Under the pieces are notes generated by a model, which saw only the letters and a program-made list of their open reading frames with translations, ran no database searches and had not been told where the DNA came from. Source: Nyssa sinensis (Eukaryota; Streptophyta; Magnoliopsida; Cornales; Nyssaceae). From it: a DNA stretch of 64,000 nucleotides. A program made the position numbers and the translations under genes. The stretch lies in contig CM018038.1 in the NCBI GenBank assembly GCA_008638375.1, forward strand, positions 12,099,740 through 12,163,739, read 5' to 3'. Positions 32,593 to 46,600 of this stretch are shown here, one piece after another (the first letter of the stretch is position 1; each line of letters opens with the position of its first letter).

Positions 32593-32710
32593 ATCGAATC
32601 GGATCGGATTGTAAACGGATCGGATCAGCCTATATCATATCCGGTCTGTTTATATTTGGAATAATCAGATTCGGATCGGATCGGATCGAGATCCGATCTA
32701 TTGACAACTC
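32330..32710. repeat. GGATCGGATC-rich foldback-like repeat around an AT core
   Basis: Left arm (32335-32470) and right arm (32585-32710) are built from GGATCC/GATCCGA words in opposite sense and flank an AT-only core with long TA runs (32510-32595). The right boundary near CTATTGACAACTCT resembles a TE end, but no clean inverted terminus or duplication was found. Confidence 0.45.
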
Positions 32711-32865
32711 TAAGTTGTTAGTTTGACATACCTTTTTGCTCTTTTTTTTTATTATTCGTTTGGTACAAAGTTTGTAGTCTCATACTCTATTTATTTAGTT
32801 TCGTTTTGTATTTCGTTACTCTTTACATGCAAAATGTGATTTGCATGTGAGCGAAAGTGTTAACT

Positions 32866-32912
<47 letters not shown>

Positions 32913-34555
32913 TGAAAGGGTCTTAACTTGATATATATTATTGATTGATTTTTTAATAGCTTAAACTTTTGAAGTAAATGATAATCTAACAAGAATCATC
33001 AATCATTAATGGAATAATTAAAATGAAATCTTTTCCAAAAACTCACTAACAATGGTCTGTGCTCACACTATCTAATCAAACCAAAAAGAATATTGTTACA
33101 TAAGTGTAATTGTAAGCACCCATTAGGGAGATGACTTATCAAGTTTGAACCAAATTTAATGTCCATAATGTCTTTACCATGCTGCTTCTTGAGTTGTACC
33201 TGGGCCCTTAAACAAGGCCCTGCTAACCTCCACATCTCCTAGTAATGGCAGACTTACATGGTGGCCAGGGGAGGTTGTCACCGCCCAAATTTAATTTTTT
33301 CTATTATTTCTTATAGAAATTATTTTAAAAATTAAGAGTCGTACCTCTTAATTTTTTTATATTTCTATAAGAAATTTCTTTAAATTCTAACTCTATAATC
33401 TAATCACACAAAATCACAATGAATTGAACAATGCCATAGGAACACAATCTTATATTCAAATTTCAAATAAAATGATGCATCACTAGCTAGTTTATTTTTA
33501 TTTTAAGCAAAACATCATCAATATAGACTCTATTCTCATGAATGTTAGTTAAACAATTGTCCTCATGATAACCCTTACAATGGCCTGACATTCTTGATAA
33601 TTAAGAGGGGAAAGTAATTGCATTGGTGGAAGTGGTTGAAATGTTCACACTCAATTTCATTACCATTTACTTTCTTGTTGAAATTCAGTTGCTTCTTTCC
33701 TTCAAATGATTATGGAGGTGTCAGATGTCAACAGGGAGAGCCAATTCCCTCATTGGATAATTATACAATTTGTAATCCTAGATTATTATAAATTTGGTAA
33801 CTTTGATTTTGATTAACTATTGCTGAAATGTGCAAAATCTTGGATTGTAAATTGGTGATTTCAGTGGCGTATGGGGAGATCGGAGAGTCTATGAAAAGAC
33901 TTTGATTTACATGTTAGATTTCAACTTGACACAAAAGCTTAAGCTTTTAGGTCTTCAGTGCAATTAAATATATTAATCATTTTTTATTACTCGATGTAAG
34001 ACTATCGTCTCACATGCTACTTCAATAAATCGTTCTTTTGACATGTGAGCTACTATATATATATCAATCACGACTCCTCACCTTTGCTATCCTAAATCAA
34101 ATACACTATGTTAGCAACATTACGATATCACCAAGTGTCGAAGAGTCTATAGAAGGAACCCAATACACAGGTTGGATCCTCAATTTTATCTAAAAACTTA
34201 AGTCATTAAATTTTGAGTGGAATCAAGTATATTAGTCGTTTCTTATTATACTTATTATCCGATGTAGGATTCCAAGCTAACACCTTACCTCAACACAAAT
34301 AATTAACTATCTCTTGTATGCAGCTAGTATTACCAAAGATCAATTTGCTTAAGTGCTCGCATGGTATTAGTTCTTAGAAATATTAGTGGCAGGTGGGTTT
34401 GCTTGCTTTACCTTCTCTGTTTGTGTGACTCCATAGCAAGAGTGTTTGTCATTTCTCTACTAACTATAGAAAAAACTTAAACTATTAAAGAAAGTATAGT
34501 TCTAATATTTTATTCTATAATACGTCTCTTTGTAAATGGCTAAACTATATTAACC
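32711..34555. other. Intergenic DNA with MITE remnant
   Basis: Contains a (TA)n run at about 32869-32906 and a degraded relative of the 4177-4364 MITE at about 33245-33375. Two diverged similar segments (about 33930-34080 and 34180-34310) share a TTATTA...GATGTA.GA pattern. No gene seen. Confidence 0.45.
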
Positions 34556-35075
34556 ATAGTTATCAGAATCGGATCAAACCGGATTGAACCGGTCGGTTAA
34601 CCTGGAATCAGACATTAAATTGTTTCAGTTCGATTAATATATCGTTTTTGCTAAGAATCGAAAAAAATCAGTTGAATCAGCCGATTTTTTAAAAACCGAG
34701 TGAACCGACTGATTTTAAAAAAAAATTGGTTGAACCACATTTTGTCTTTTTATTACCTACAACTTTTTTTTCTCACAAAACTTCTTATATTTGATGATTA
34801 AATGATGAAATTTGGTATAAAATAAGAGATTGTTACATATATTTTTGTTATATATACAAATATATAAAACTTATACATTAAGATAATTTCAATGATAATG
34901 CTTATATTTTATTATTTATCACTGGATAATAAAAAGATATATATTTTCTTATTATTTTCATAATTTTTAATATATTTATTTATATTTTTCATATATTAAT
35001 TATAAAATCAGTTGAATCAATAAATCATAAACCGACTCCGTCACTGATTGATTGTCTGATCCTAATAATGCCAAC
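34556..35075. mobile_element. Candidate non-autonomous DNA transposon rich in CCGGTT words
   Basis: The left end CCATAGTTATCAGAATCGGATC and right end GATCCTAATAATGCCAAC are imperfect inverted repeats. Inside are many AACCGG/GGTTGAACC words on the left and an AT-rich right half. No transposase frame. Confidence 0.4.
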
Positions 35076-36257
35076 ACCTGCATCAATTAACATAAAATGA
35101 ACGTGATATGCAGAATTTCGGCAGAATCACATGCTTGATTCTCGTAATATGCTGCTTTACTTTATGAATTTTGTTAGCTGTATTTGTTGGACTTTAGGAC
35201 CAAGATTTGTCCTTGTAATATAACAACGCTTATATAAAGTCTTCTTGTATCAACAATGAAAAGAAAATACACCAATTATGTTACAATATCATGATTAGAG
35301 CACCTATAACAATATCAGCATTAACCACCGATAAATGTTTGGTAAACATCTTTTGGTAAGAATCTGAGTTCTATCATTTCTGAGAATGTGCTGCAAATTT
35401 AGTTCACAGAAGTCTTCTGCAAGAAAACATGACTTCTATAAACGCTTCGAAAAGTCGCGGAGGTCGAATTTTCATGACTTTGCTTGTCCGTACAATATAT
35501 GTACAAGCGCATGTATTACACGAACCAATAAAATCGCAAAAATCCTACCTTCACGACTAACCTTAAAAAAATTATTATAAGTTTATGAATATTTTTTTCC
35601 AGTGTATAATTATCATTTAGGCTTACTGTGTTGGACAGAAAATCATTTTAATCAATGGATCAGGTCACTGAAATGAGATTAGTGGGCTGGGCTGGAAGGG
35701 GTTTCGATTGAAAACATGTTGTGACCTAATATACTGCACCTATGGACTACAATCAACCCTATAATGGGCTCTACTCTAATCCTGGAATTAGTAATGCCAT
35801 TAATAAAAAAAGACTAATTATAAAGCGTTTTAAAGCTTTAAAAATCATACTCAACTGACTTCTTGATTATTGTATTGTTATCTATTTTTGTTAACATAAT
35901 TATTATTCCCATTATTTCCTTTTAGCTTATATGGAGGCTGATATGGGTCCACTTTGAAGTGGGCCACCTACTTACGTGGCTAAGACGAAGCAGTGATTAG
36001 ATGGCTCTAATACAAAGCCAAACTAATAATTGTAAGTCTGAAAAGAACGATTAATATGAAAGGAAGCAGGCAAAACGCGCACATTTATATATAGATATTC
36101 CGTGTAAACGTGAAAGATGTAAGAGAATTCGTATCTTTAGGGCTTGGGATTTGGTCTGTGGGGTTGGCCAATAAGCATAAAAGTGGGAATATAATAAGAC
36201 TTAATATGATAAAGACGTATACACTAAAAAACATTATACAGTCTCAATATATATGTA

Positions 36258-36288
<31 letters not shown>

Positions 36289-36548
36289 GTATATGTTACG
36301 AGCATTTATTTTTTAAATTGAAAAAAGGAACCTGTTATCTAAAAGACTTAAAATAGTTTTTTAGTGAAAAAAAAAATGAAATATTTGTTTCTTAGGATTG
36401 ATGGTTGCAACGAACTAGTGATGTGATGTGGTTCAACTAATTTATCCATCCATATCATTTTTTTAATTTTTTCTTGAAAATAATTAAGCACCCATTTGAA
36501 AAAAAACAACATAAAAGATCACGTGAAGATTGAGGCAATATTCAAATC

Positions 36549-36579
<31 letters not shown>

Positions 36580-38932
36580 ATAGTTACATGAACTTGTATT
36601 TTAATATTGTTTGGTTGTCTCACTAATAAGTTGAAGTAGCATTACCTAGCATTGCCTGTTCATTTTTAAAAGAGAAAGTAACATTTAAATTCTTGAATAA
36701 TTAAGATAATGAAATTAGAACATCTCCAAATAATAAATATGCATTTGGGAAAGCAAAATATTCATTTTATCTTTAGTCATCGTGTCATGCCTTTCCCAAT
36801 CTCCTATAAAAAGAGCGTCTCTAAGGAAGGAGAGGCATTTTTGAAGGCAAAAAATTCGTTTGTCTGTTACGTACAATGTTTATGTTTATACTAAACATGT
36901 ACTCTAATAATAATAGTCAAAATGATTATTCATTTTACATTTTTATATATTTTCTCTCTTCTCGTATCTGTCTCCTCCTACCACTCTCTTTCATTATCTT
37001 CTCTCAGTTACTTTTCCTCCAAATTTTGCTTTATCTTTCTCTCTCTCTCTATCTTCACTCAAGGCATATATGTCTCTTATTCAGTATCGTTCATAAGCTA
37101 GAGGCAAATTATCTCCAGTCATGACTCTTATTAAAGTACAGAAAATTACTAAATGGGAGACAAAATGGTAGTTACCACATGCCATCTCTCCTACTTCCTC
37201 TCTTAGAGATGTTATCACGATATATGCACTTCAACAATAAAAATCAAAAAAGTATTCAATTTTAGGCTGCGTTTGGATAGTGATTTAGATATAATTTTTT
37301 GAAAAATATTTTTAAAAATTTTGTAATTAGTTTTTAAAAAATTATAAAAATACATTTGAATATCATAATCTAAATTATAAAAAATTAAAATTAATAACTT
37401 ACCAAATGCGTATCTCACATTTTAAAATCAATACTTTTCCTCCACTCTCTCTCTCTCTCTTCCCACACCCCCACCTAAGTAAAACACATTTTGGATTACC
37501 AGATGACTCTTATTGGAGAAAAAAATTGTGGTTAGGAACCATTTTGATATTTTATTTAAATACCAATGACTATTCTCTTGAAAATGCTCTTAATAAAAAA
37601 TAAATACAATGGATCCCGACAACTACCAAGTTTTCACACAAAAAAATATAAACAAACAATAAAAAATTTCATTAAAAATAATACCTTTACAATTTTTATT
37701 TCAAAAGATATGGACGGTAAAGATTCTCTGATGCTGCGCAATTATAGTGTGCATATAATTTCTATAGCCCTCTACTGTAATTTATAATCAACTTGGTCAA
37801 AGGCTAAGGTCTAGAGAATTTTCGTTTTTCCTTTTTTTTTTTTTCTTTCTAATTGTATTGATTGGGTTGTTGATATATCATTTTGGTGTAATTTAATGAG
37901 CTTCATATAACAAACACTTTTATAAATGCTAGAAAAAGAATATGATACCAACCTTGTCTTCTCTGCATCATACCCATGAAAACTGCATACATTTAGTAAT
38001 TTTTAAGCAATCCCTAATAATTTTAATCATTTTTTTATTATTGGATGATCAAGCAAATAAGTCAAATTTTTAATATAAAAAAAAGGTCGGAGTCGGACGG
38101 CGGTAGACGGTGGCCGTGGTGGCGGCGGGGGCAACATGGTGACACATGGTTTTGTCCTTTCTCTCTTTCACAACCACCTTCCAATTTGGTTGCCTACTCA
38201 CTTTAACATATACCTTTTCTCTTTCTTCTTCTTTTTTTTCTCACTTTTTCCCCCTTAAATTTTTCATTTATTTTAGGACCTTTTCCTCCCATCCTTTTCC
38301 CCCATTCACATTCATTATCGAACTCGCCAACCATTTTCTCTCTCTATCTCTCTCTATTTGAGTTTGACCCGGTGCCACCTACCGGCAGCTCTTTCCCTTC
38401 TCCAATGGCGACCCCACCACCCTGCAATCTCTAGAGGATCTTTCTAAGTGGAAAGCGTAAGATGAAACGCCATCTCTTTTAGAGCAAAAAGCTTAAATAA
38501 CCTTTCCTCTCCTCTCATTTCTCTCTTTTTCCTTCTCCTAAACCCTAATTCAGATCACATAGGGACTAAGGAGAAGAAACCCAACAGAAACAGAAACAGA
38601 AACAAAACCCTCCCCTTATCTCTTCACTATTTCTGTCTAGTTCTATAGAAATTAACTTTTTTTTCTACAAGAGAAAGACAAAGAAGAGATTGATTTCCAT
38701 TGTAGATCTCAGAGCTAGCTTTAAAGAGATATGGGTACTTTCTGAAAGCAGTTTTGGAAGATATCTCTCTTCATTTCCTTGATGGGTTCTTTTGCAGCAA
38801 TCTCATAATTGTTGTTTTCAGATTCTCTTTTTCTTTCCTCTTCAAACTTTGCAACTATCACACCATCTCCCTGCAGAGATTTACCCTTTTCTTTTCTTTT
38901 ATCTTTCATTTCACTTTTTTTTGCTCAGAGCT
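35076..38932. other. Intergenic DNA and VQ gene upstream region
   Basis: AT-rich, with (TA)n at about 36262-36288 and 36546-36575. A repeat at about 37264-37425 is shared with 44131-44342. 38140-38932 is strongly pyrimidine-rich (CTTTT/TCTCTC) and probably contains the promoter and a long 5' leader of the VQ gene. Confidence 0.5.
37264..37425. repeat. Dispersed AT-rich MITE-like repeat, copy 1
   Basis: GCTGCGTTTGGATAGTGATT, then ATTTAGATATAATTTTTTG and AAAATACATTTGAATAT, to AAATGCGTATCTCACATTTT. These blocks recur in the same order at 44131-44320. Confidence 0.55.
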
Positions 38933-40252
38933 ATGGATTCTGCCAACAGTGGTAGCATGCAATCCTCAAGTACTAACGGTGATGAAGAGTATGATTCACG
39001 GACAGAGTCGATCTCGCCTTTCTTGAATCCTTCCGGCCACTTTTCTTCAATCTCATCAAACCCTCAGCCACCACACCTTTCTCACCACCAAAGCCACCCA
39101 TCCACTTTGTTTGATTCTCCATCACACAATCTTGGTGCGTTTTCACAATCAGTACCAGCAAACCCAAACTCAAATTCTCTATATAATCTCGATTTAGTTT
39201 GGTCCAGAGGTCTAAGATCGGATCCCAATTACACCGACCTTGGAAACCTAACAGGCTTATCCTCATCTTCCTCATCTCTCTTAGCCACCCAAGTGCCAAA
39301 TCAGGGCCAGTTCCCAAGCTCATCATCCATGCCATTACGATCCGTTGACGGAAATGGTGGACGGGCCACACTGCAGACTGATCAAACCAACGTAGTGAAG
39401 AATTCAAAGAAGCGCACCAGAGCTTCTAGACGAGCACCCACCACCGTTCTCACCACCGACACGTCGAATTTCCGGCAAATGGTGCAAGAGTTCACTGGGA
39501 TCCCCGCGCCTCCATTCTCGGCCTCGCCATATTCTCGCCGGCTTGACCTCTTCGGCAGTGGCTCAGCCTTGAGAACTGGTCTTCTAGAACCACTGGGACC
39601 CCTTTACCCCTTAAGGCCCTCCGTCCAGAAGGCTCAGCAATCGCCATTTGTTTCATCTTCTTCATCTCCTTCCCTGTTGAGTGCCATAGCTCCTACTACT
39701 AATATTGCAAGTAGTACTAACAATACTATCACCACCTCCACTGCTGGTACAAACTACCAACTATCTTCTGATCTAGGTCTTCTTCCCAAACAAACTCAAA
39801 ATATGCTAAACATGCAAAACCCAATTCTCCCTTTCCAGTCTCTCCTACAATCTCCCTCTCCATCATTCAAATACCCATCAGCCAATGCGTCTGGTTTCGG
39901 TTCAAAGTCTCAAGGAAGTTCAGCCATTCCTTCTCTTGATGAATTGGGAATGAGTCATGAACATGTAAGTGCAAACCTCCGTGTTTTTCCAAGCCATGGA
40001 AGTACGGACGGGACGCAGGCGAGGAGGGACAATATTAATCTTACAAGATGGAGAGATGAAGCAGCATCAAACAATGGGGGTCGAGAACAGTTGGGGTCTT
40101 TTGATGGAAACAATGGTAATTCACAGCATGTTGGTAACTATAAGTTGAACTGCTCAGCCTCTACATCAGATTTACACCCTGAGAAGGGTTTGGAGAATGT
40201 TTCCTCAAGGGGTGAAGGTACAGTGGATTCTTGGATTTGTCCTTCAGATTAG
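38933..40252 (+). CDS. VQ-motif protein (transcription cofactor)
   Basis: A 439-residue intronless frame from the ATG at 38933. The frame stays open upstream to 38792, but those residues (Phe/Leu/His-rich, from pyrimidine-rich leader DNA) look like untranslated sequence, so the internal Met before DSANSGSMQSS is preferred. The VQ motif FRQMVQEFTG lies at residues 180-189, followed by IPAPPFS and preceded by a basic patch KNSKKRTRASRR and TTVLTTDTSN, the usual arrangement in the larger VQ proteins. VQ proteins are nuclear, bind the DNA-binding domain of group I/IIc WRKY factors and modulate defence and development; some are MAP-kinase substrates. Most of the rest is disordered and Ser/Pro/Asn/Gln-rich, with a conserved FGSGSALRTG-type region after the motif. 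Lack of introns is normal for this family. Confidence 0.92.
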   Translation: MDSANSGSMQSSSTNGDEEYDSRTESISPFLNPSGHFSSISSNPQPPHLSHHQSHPSTLFDSPSHNLGAFSQSVPANPNSNSLYNLDLVWSRGLRSDPNYTDLGNLTGLSSSSSSLLATQVPNQGQFPSSSSMPLRSVDGNGGRATLQTDQTNVVKNSKKRTRASRRAPTTVLTTDTSNFRQMVQEFTGIPAPPFSASPYSRRLDLFGSGSALRTGLLEPLGPLYPLRPSVQKAQQSPFVSSSSSPSLLSAIAPTTNIASSTNNTITTSTAGTNYQLSSDLGLLPKQTQNMLNMQNPILPFQSLLQSPSPSFKYPSANASGFGSKSQGSSAIPSLDELGMSHEHVSANLRVFPSHGSTDGTQARRDNINLTRWRDEAASNNGGREQLGSFDGNNGNSQHVGNYKLNCSASTSDLHPEKGLENVSSRGEGTVDSWICPSD

Positions 40253-40712
40253 AATTTATATATGCAGCAATAAACCGTATATATAAAGCTAATGATGAGG
40301 AAATACAGAAAATGAAGAGGATTTTGCGCGGCAGTTTTCATAATGATCATGGACCTTCATGGTGGTTATATTTTATCAGTCTGTGCTCTTGATTATAACA
40401 ACCTGAAGCACCACCACCTTTTAGCCAAGTTTCAGCATCATTATATATATATAAATTACATGTAAATATAGCATCTTTTCTTTTATGTAATCTTGATTAA
40501 ACATCCATATAGAATGATTACAGGATTTTGTTTTTTCTTTTCCTTCTTTTTTTTGTCTTCTCTGAGTGTGGATGGCTTTACATGGTTTGGCAATTGCTAC
40601 AAAAGAGATTCTCTGTAATTTCATGAAGCACATTCTTTTTCTTTATACCTTATTTATAGGGCAAGAAGTTAAACAGGTGGGTGCTATGATGTTGTGGAAC
40701 TACTGGACATAT
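40253..40712. other. VQ gene 3' region
   Basis: AT- and T-rich downstream DNA, likely 3' untranslated sequence in the first few hundred bases. No further gene. Confidence 0.4.
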
Positions 40713-40902
40713 ATTGTGTGTTTTTGCATTTTTTGAGTCTTGGTCTTTGTCTCTTCGAAAATATTCCCAGCTCAAGGGTAATCCGAGGGCATGAGTGTCT
40801 ACTCATGATTGTGTGTTTTTGCATTTTTTGAGTCTTGGTGTTTGTCTCTTCGAAAATATTCCCAGCTCAAGGGTAATCCGAGGGCATGAGTGTCGACTCA
40901 TG
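40713..40902. repeat. Two tandem copies of a 95-bp unit
   Basis: ATTGTGTGTTTTTGCATTTT begins at 40713 and 40808. The copies differ by only a few bases (for example GAGTGTCTACTC versus GAGTGTCGACTC). Confidence 0.93.
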
Positions 40903-43642
40903 ATTTAGCAAACATTTTTCAGTTTACCTAGTTGTTAGCTTCCATAATTAATCAACTATTCCACATTGCCATGATTGTCTTTTTTTAAAAAAAAACACCT
41001 CAATAATTTTTTTTAATAAAGAGAGTTGTTTGTAATTAAGTGTAAACTTTTTATAGATTTGAACATGTTTAAATACTTAATTATCATTGAAAATGAAAAT
41101 TTTAAACCAACTAAGTAGTTCACTAGCTATGCATATGTTGGCCTGAAAAAAGTTTACATTGACATTTGAATCTCAGATAATACTCAAATCTAAGTAACAG
41201 TATGTATCCTGTAAAACTTTTTTCTGGTTGGCCTGCTTACATGGTGAGTTCAAAACTCATTATTTTTAATAGAAATTGACAAGAATTCTGGAGAAGTTAT
41301 TCAGACCATAAATAGACAATCAAAATGAATAATATAAAATTCTGTTCAAATACATACATATTTATATATATATATATATATGTGTGTGTGTATATGTATA
41401 TATTATATGTATATGGATCAATTTGTTATAATATAATATGATAAGCTTGTAATCCACACACGCTGTCTCTCCTGCCAATACACGCTGATATATTAAGAAA
41501 GGATTTCCGTTCTTAGAGCCCGCCCATCCTCATTTTATGGGGTTCATTTTTTGATTCCATGGAGTTTATATATATTTGAAGATAGTAATAGGTATTTATT
41601 ATGAGTAATGTTATTTTTATCATAAAATTTTACTAAAATTTCTTATTTGCTGATGTAATTGTTCTGGTGCAAGTCAATTAAGCCTTTTGGTATATGCGGG
41701 TGCTAGTCAATTAAGCCTCTTAGTATATGCGGGTGCTAGTCAATTAAGCCTCTTGGACTCACCTGACATGACTAGTTCTAAGAAACTGAATTTACTAGTA
41801 CCAAAGCAGCCACGTCAGTAAGTAAATTTTTTTGATAAAATGTTAAGATAAGGATAGAATTACTCATTCATTATAGGAATTACAATCAATTAATCATCAG
41901 AATTAATTTACAAGTCTAAATCCCAAGCATTTTAAATATGAATCTTAAAAAGCAATCAAACCCAGAGTTTTTTGCTATAACTAATTGTATTTTTGAAAAA
42001 AAGAGCCCGCCAGAAGTTTTATTAGATGCAATATTTTTTGGCATTAATGGGCCAATAATTCAAAACTTCTCAAATTTATATATTCTAAATCTTTATCCCA
42101 AATAACAAGACATTAATGTGAAACTGTATTATTAAAATTATTTTTAGTTATATAATTAATATAGTATAACATAAAGTTTTTACATTTATGAATTGTAATT
42201 ACTGATAGTATTGTGCAGAGTTTTTTTGCCACACGCATGTTCACTGCAAATGCGTGATTACAAAATGCGTTTCTAGCTTAAAGATGTTTTAAATGCACCT
42301 TTCTGTTAGAGTGCATATCAAATTTTTTTCAACAGTAAAAGTGAAAATTTTCTTAATAGACAAACACATTTTGAAAATATCAAATATTTTTTTTCCAATC
42401 ATGTGAATTTGAATGTGCATTTTTCTCTGATCCATCCAAAAGATGCCCTGTTTACAATACTTTCCAAGGATATTCATACATAATTAAAATCATAAGAGTG
42501 ACTGATCCTATAGAGGATGTATTTATATGTGTGTATGGATTGATGCACAGTTAATTAAAGAGGATAGGAGTATCATGGCAAAGGATAACTTTGTTCACAA
42601 AAAATAAAAAATAATAATTTTTCTGATACAAGGAATGATTAACCATGATATTTTGTGGAATTGAAATCAAAAGGTAAGAATAATTATCATCTGTCTCAAA
42701 AATATTTGGTGATGATGGTGATAAAATTTGAGAGGAAAACAGGGGAGATGATTATGAATGGGATTTTGGTGGATTGAGGGCTTTTTTTGAGAGGTTGCAG
42801 TGACATGTGATATTGTCTTTTGGAATCATGGTGGCCCCTTGCCAGAGAATAAGCTGGGTTTTAGCAATGATGCTTGTTTCTCTCCATCCATCCATCCATC
42901 CATCCACCTCTCACTCAGTTGTCCACCTCAGTCCTCAGCCTCATGTGAAAAACTAATCTCAGTGTTTTGAACAGAACAAGCAATTAAGAAAAAATTTGTG
43001 TGAATTTGGTACATGAAATCGAACCGTTTGAATAGATTCTTTGACTTTAGGGAGACAAACATGTAATTTCCGCTTAGTTAATAAATTGCAATTGATTTGA
43101 TCTATTGATTTGGTCAACAAATCTGTTTTAATTGAAAATTTTTTGTGTGAACTTATGATCAATTATAATTGACCATTTGAATAGATTGTGATTTTAAAAG
43201 GACAAAAAAATAAATTTTGCTTAATTAACAAATTATAATTGATTTGATCTAGTAATTTGGTAATAGACCTACTCCACACAAAAAATTGACAATTAACTAA
43301 GCAAAGTCTCTGTTACGTGAAACAAATACAATTGTATAAGTCTTGACATAAAAGAAATTTGAGTAAAAAGTAGTACTATGCTATTATTTTTGTAATTTGA
43401 ATATTATATAAAATTTACGTGAAGTTAATAAAAAAATCTATAAATACTCGGCATGATACGTAATTATATAGATATGTATATATGACAACATTGTATTGAA
43501 CCTAAGGTTTATAAGATGCATGTTAATTCGGGACAAAATCGAAATGAAAGTATATTTTGGAAGAATCCTCGGCCGAAAACATGCCCGTGTTTGTTTGCAT
43601 GCTTATGCAATTGTGACACACATGTGTGTGTGCACATGTGTT

Positions 43643-43688
<46 letters not shown>

Positions 43689-46600
43689 ATAGAAGAATAT
43701 ATATATATATATATGTGCCAACAAAAAACTATTTAATCCTGGTGAGTTAATCATGATGTAATTTAATATTCGATGCTGCTTACCTTCGAGTTATGCTGTT
43801 TGTTTGCGTCCTTTCCTTTTAATTAAATTAGTAAATGTTAGATTTGCTTTCATTATGTTTAAAATGTGCAAGTTAGCATACGTAAGCGATGATGGAAGTA
43901 TTCAGGATGCTGACGCAAGCAAGAGGGGGTCTTCTTAGATTCGAACCAACAACTCTCGTGGCGAAAGCTAGACTTATGGTGCAAATGTTGGACCAATATT
44001 TGCACACCTTTGACAATTCTTCACGCTTGCCAACATGTTTCGCTGTTTGGATTTAAACCACTAGGGCGGAGACCAAAACCCAATAAGATTCCGTTTGGAG
44101 AATTTTAGAAAATTGATTTTAAAGAATTTTAGATTGTGTTTGGAGAATGATTCAGATATAATATTTTAAAATATATTTTAAAAAATTTTGTAATTAATTT
44201 TTTAAAAATTGTAAAAATACATATAAATATGATAATATAAATTATAAAAAATTAAAAAAATTAAAATTAATAATTTGTCAAATACGTATCTCGTATTTTG
44301 AAATTAAAAATTTATATTTGAAAATGTGAACAAACGAAGCCGATTATTTATGAATTAATTTTTTAAAAAATTGATTATTAGATTCTTCGTAAAAATTATG
44401 TATAAAAGTGATTTTAATTGTATATTTTTTTAATCCTCTATATAGTATATATTGAGTAAGGATAAAACTTACAGAAAATTAAAATTATTTTGAGAAGTTA
44501 ATTTTTTTTTTAATTTCTTCAAAATTCCATTTTACAATTTGAATTTAATGAATCTCATTACAAAACTTGATTTTAAAATAATTTCTCAAATACCACCAAA
44601 ACTCTAATTGGAATCCAAAACATTGTCTTGTGAGGCAGCCCTCCCAAACCCCCTTTAAATAGGTTGCAATATTTTATGAGGCCAAATGATGAGTTAAAAT
44701 CAAAATTTTCAAATTCATATGATTTTAATCTCAATTTTTAAATTAATGTTGTTTATGAGACGCAAGGACACTTACACTTCTTTATTAAGTAAGTTTTTAG
44801 TTATAATTAAGAAGAATCTTAAATGTCTGTATAGGCATCTTTTCGAGAAATATTTTTTTTTCTAATTTTTTTTAAATGCATCTCTTCAGACGTTTATTAA
44901 ATACTTAAAAGAACATAAATTTTAAAAATAGGTTTGTTGGATTAAAAATTTCCAAAAAGGAGTTTACTAATGTTTATAAGGTGCACTATGATCAACCAGA
45001 AAACCATGTCTCCATCATATAGACAATTAGGTTGCCCGCTAAAGAGAAGTCCATGCTTGGAAAGCACACTGTGCCACCAAATCTGCAACTTCCCATTAAT
45101 TAGAATAAGTCAAGTTGAATGGTAGTCCCCATATATGGACTTTCTCCTTTGGCTCTAGATGGGTTGATTTATTCAGCCAGCTGATTAGCCTTTGAACTGG
45201 TTACTTTCAACTTCAGTTTATATATCTATATATATATATATATCTGAAAAATTAATGAATATATGGTCCCAAACTAATGGTCTTAATCAATCAGAAGTTA
45301 TCATACATACGATTGTATAATCAAAAGTTTTTGATTGGCATATTTCAAGACTATTTAATATAAAAAAAAAAAAAAATTCATACTAGCTTAGCACCTGATT
45401 TTATTTCCAGTAGTGTCATAAAACTAGAACATAAATTAGATGGTTTGTGATCTTCATTGACACTGTAGATGTACAAGAGATTCTCTGAATTATTAACAAT
45501 TTTTAATCAGATATAACTATTTCCGGTGACTTTTTAATCAAGACTAATTCGAGATAATTTGAAACTTAAAGTGAGAATTTTAAATGAAGGTTTTTATTAT
45601 TTAATATTAATGTATAATTCTTTATTTAATTATTTTAATCTTTAGGATGCAAAATTACTAATTAAGATTTTACACTCAAGTTTTGACATTATAAGAAATA
45701 AAATTATTAAAATACAGACTTATAATTAATATAAAAGAATTCTGAACAAATAACCCCATAAATTAAGCTACTGAAAATATTTTAATTAAAAAAACTTAAA
45801 AAATCATAATAAAATAATAAAACTTCATTCTTCATCAATAACTATTATGAATTAAAAAAAGAAGAATAATATTCAAAATCTAAAAACATTTATGATAAAA
45901 AAAAAATACTCCCATTTCAATTGCATTTACACAATAGTTATTACTTATTTCTCTCTAATTTTGTGTAAGGCATTATTAGTTTTGAAATTCCTCATCTGAC
46001 TCTTGGTACTTGAATATTATATGTGCATCAATTTAATAATTTTATAAACAATAATTTCTTTATAAACTTTGTTAAGTCATGCCAAAAAAAAGAGAGATGC
46101 ATATTTCATTATTACACACCTTCTATTATTATTTGAGAGGGAGGGATTGTGATTTTTAACATGAGGAGGTTATTTTGATATTAAGGTGGAGACCTATTAT
46201 TTGATAGTTTTTTTATTATCTTAAAGATAGAAGTGCTTGGTGTGTTATTACTTATTACTATATGTTTTATGCACGACTTATCTTGGATTGCTTATTTCAC
46301 CATATTGTTTTTCTTAGTTCTTTACAATATATGTGTTTAATGTCTTGTTTGAGTTTTGGTGTGTAAGTATTACAAGTGATTTAAGTACTGTAAGTTTTTT
46401 TTTTTTTTTTTAGGATTAATAAAATATAATGGATTTAATAGTTGTAATTTTCTTATTTATGTTTTGTCAAGAATGACTAAAGGAGGAGATTGTGAAAAGA
46501 ATTTTGTAATTCTTTAAACTATTAGTTATCGAATCAAGTTGAGTTATGTAGATATCACTAGTCTAAAATTGAAGACTCAAGCACTTGTCATTATTTTTTA

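Noticed and set aside
38973..39407. 144-codon minus-strand frame
   Set aside because: Shadow of the VQ gene; no recognisable protein features.
43496..43754. Paired 80-odd codon frames on both strands around 43620-43720
   Set aside because: Made of TA/TG microsatellite translation (runs of Ile/Tyr); no coding evidence.
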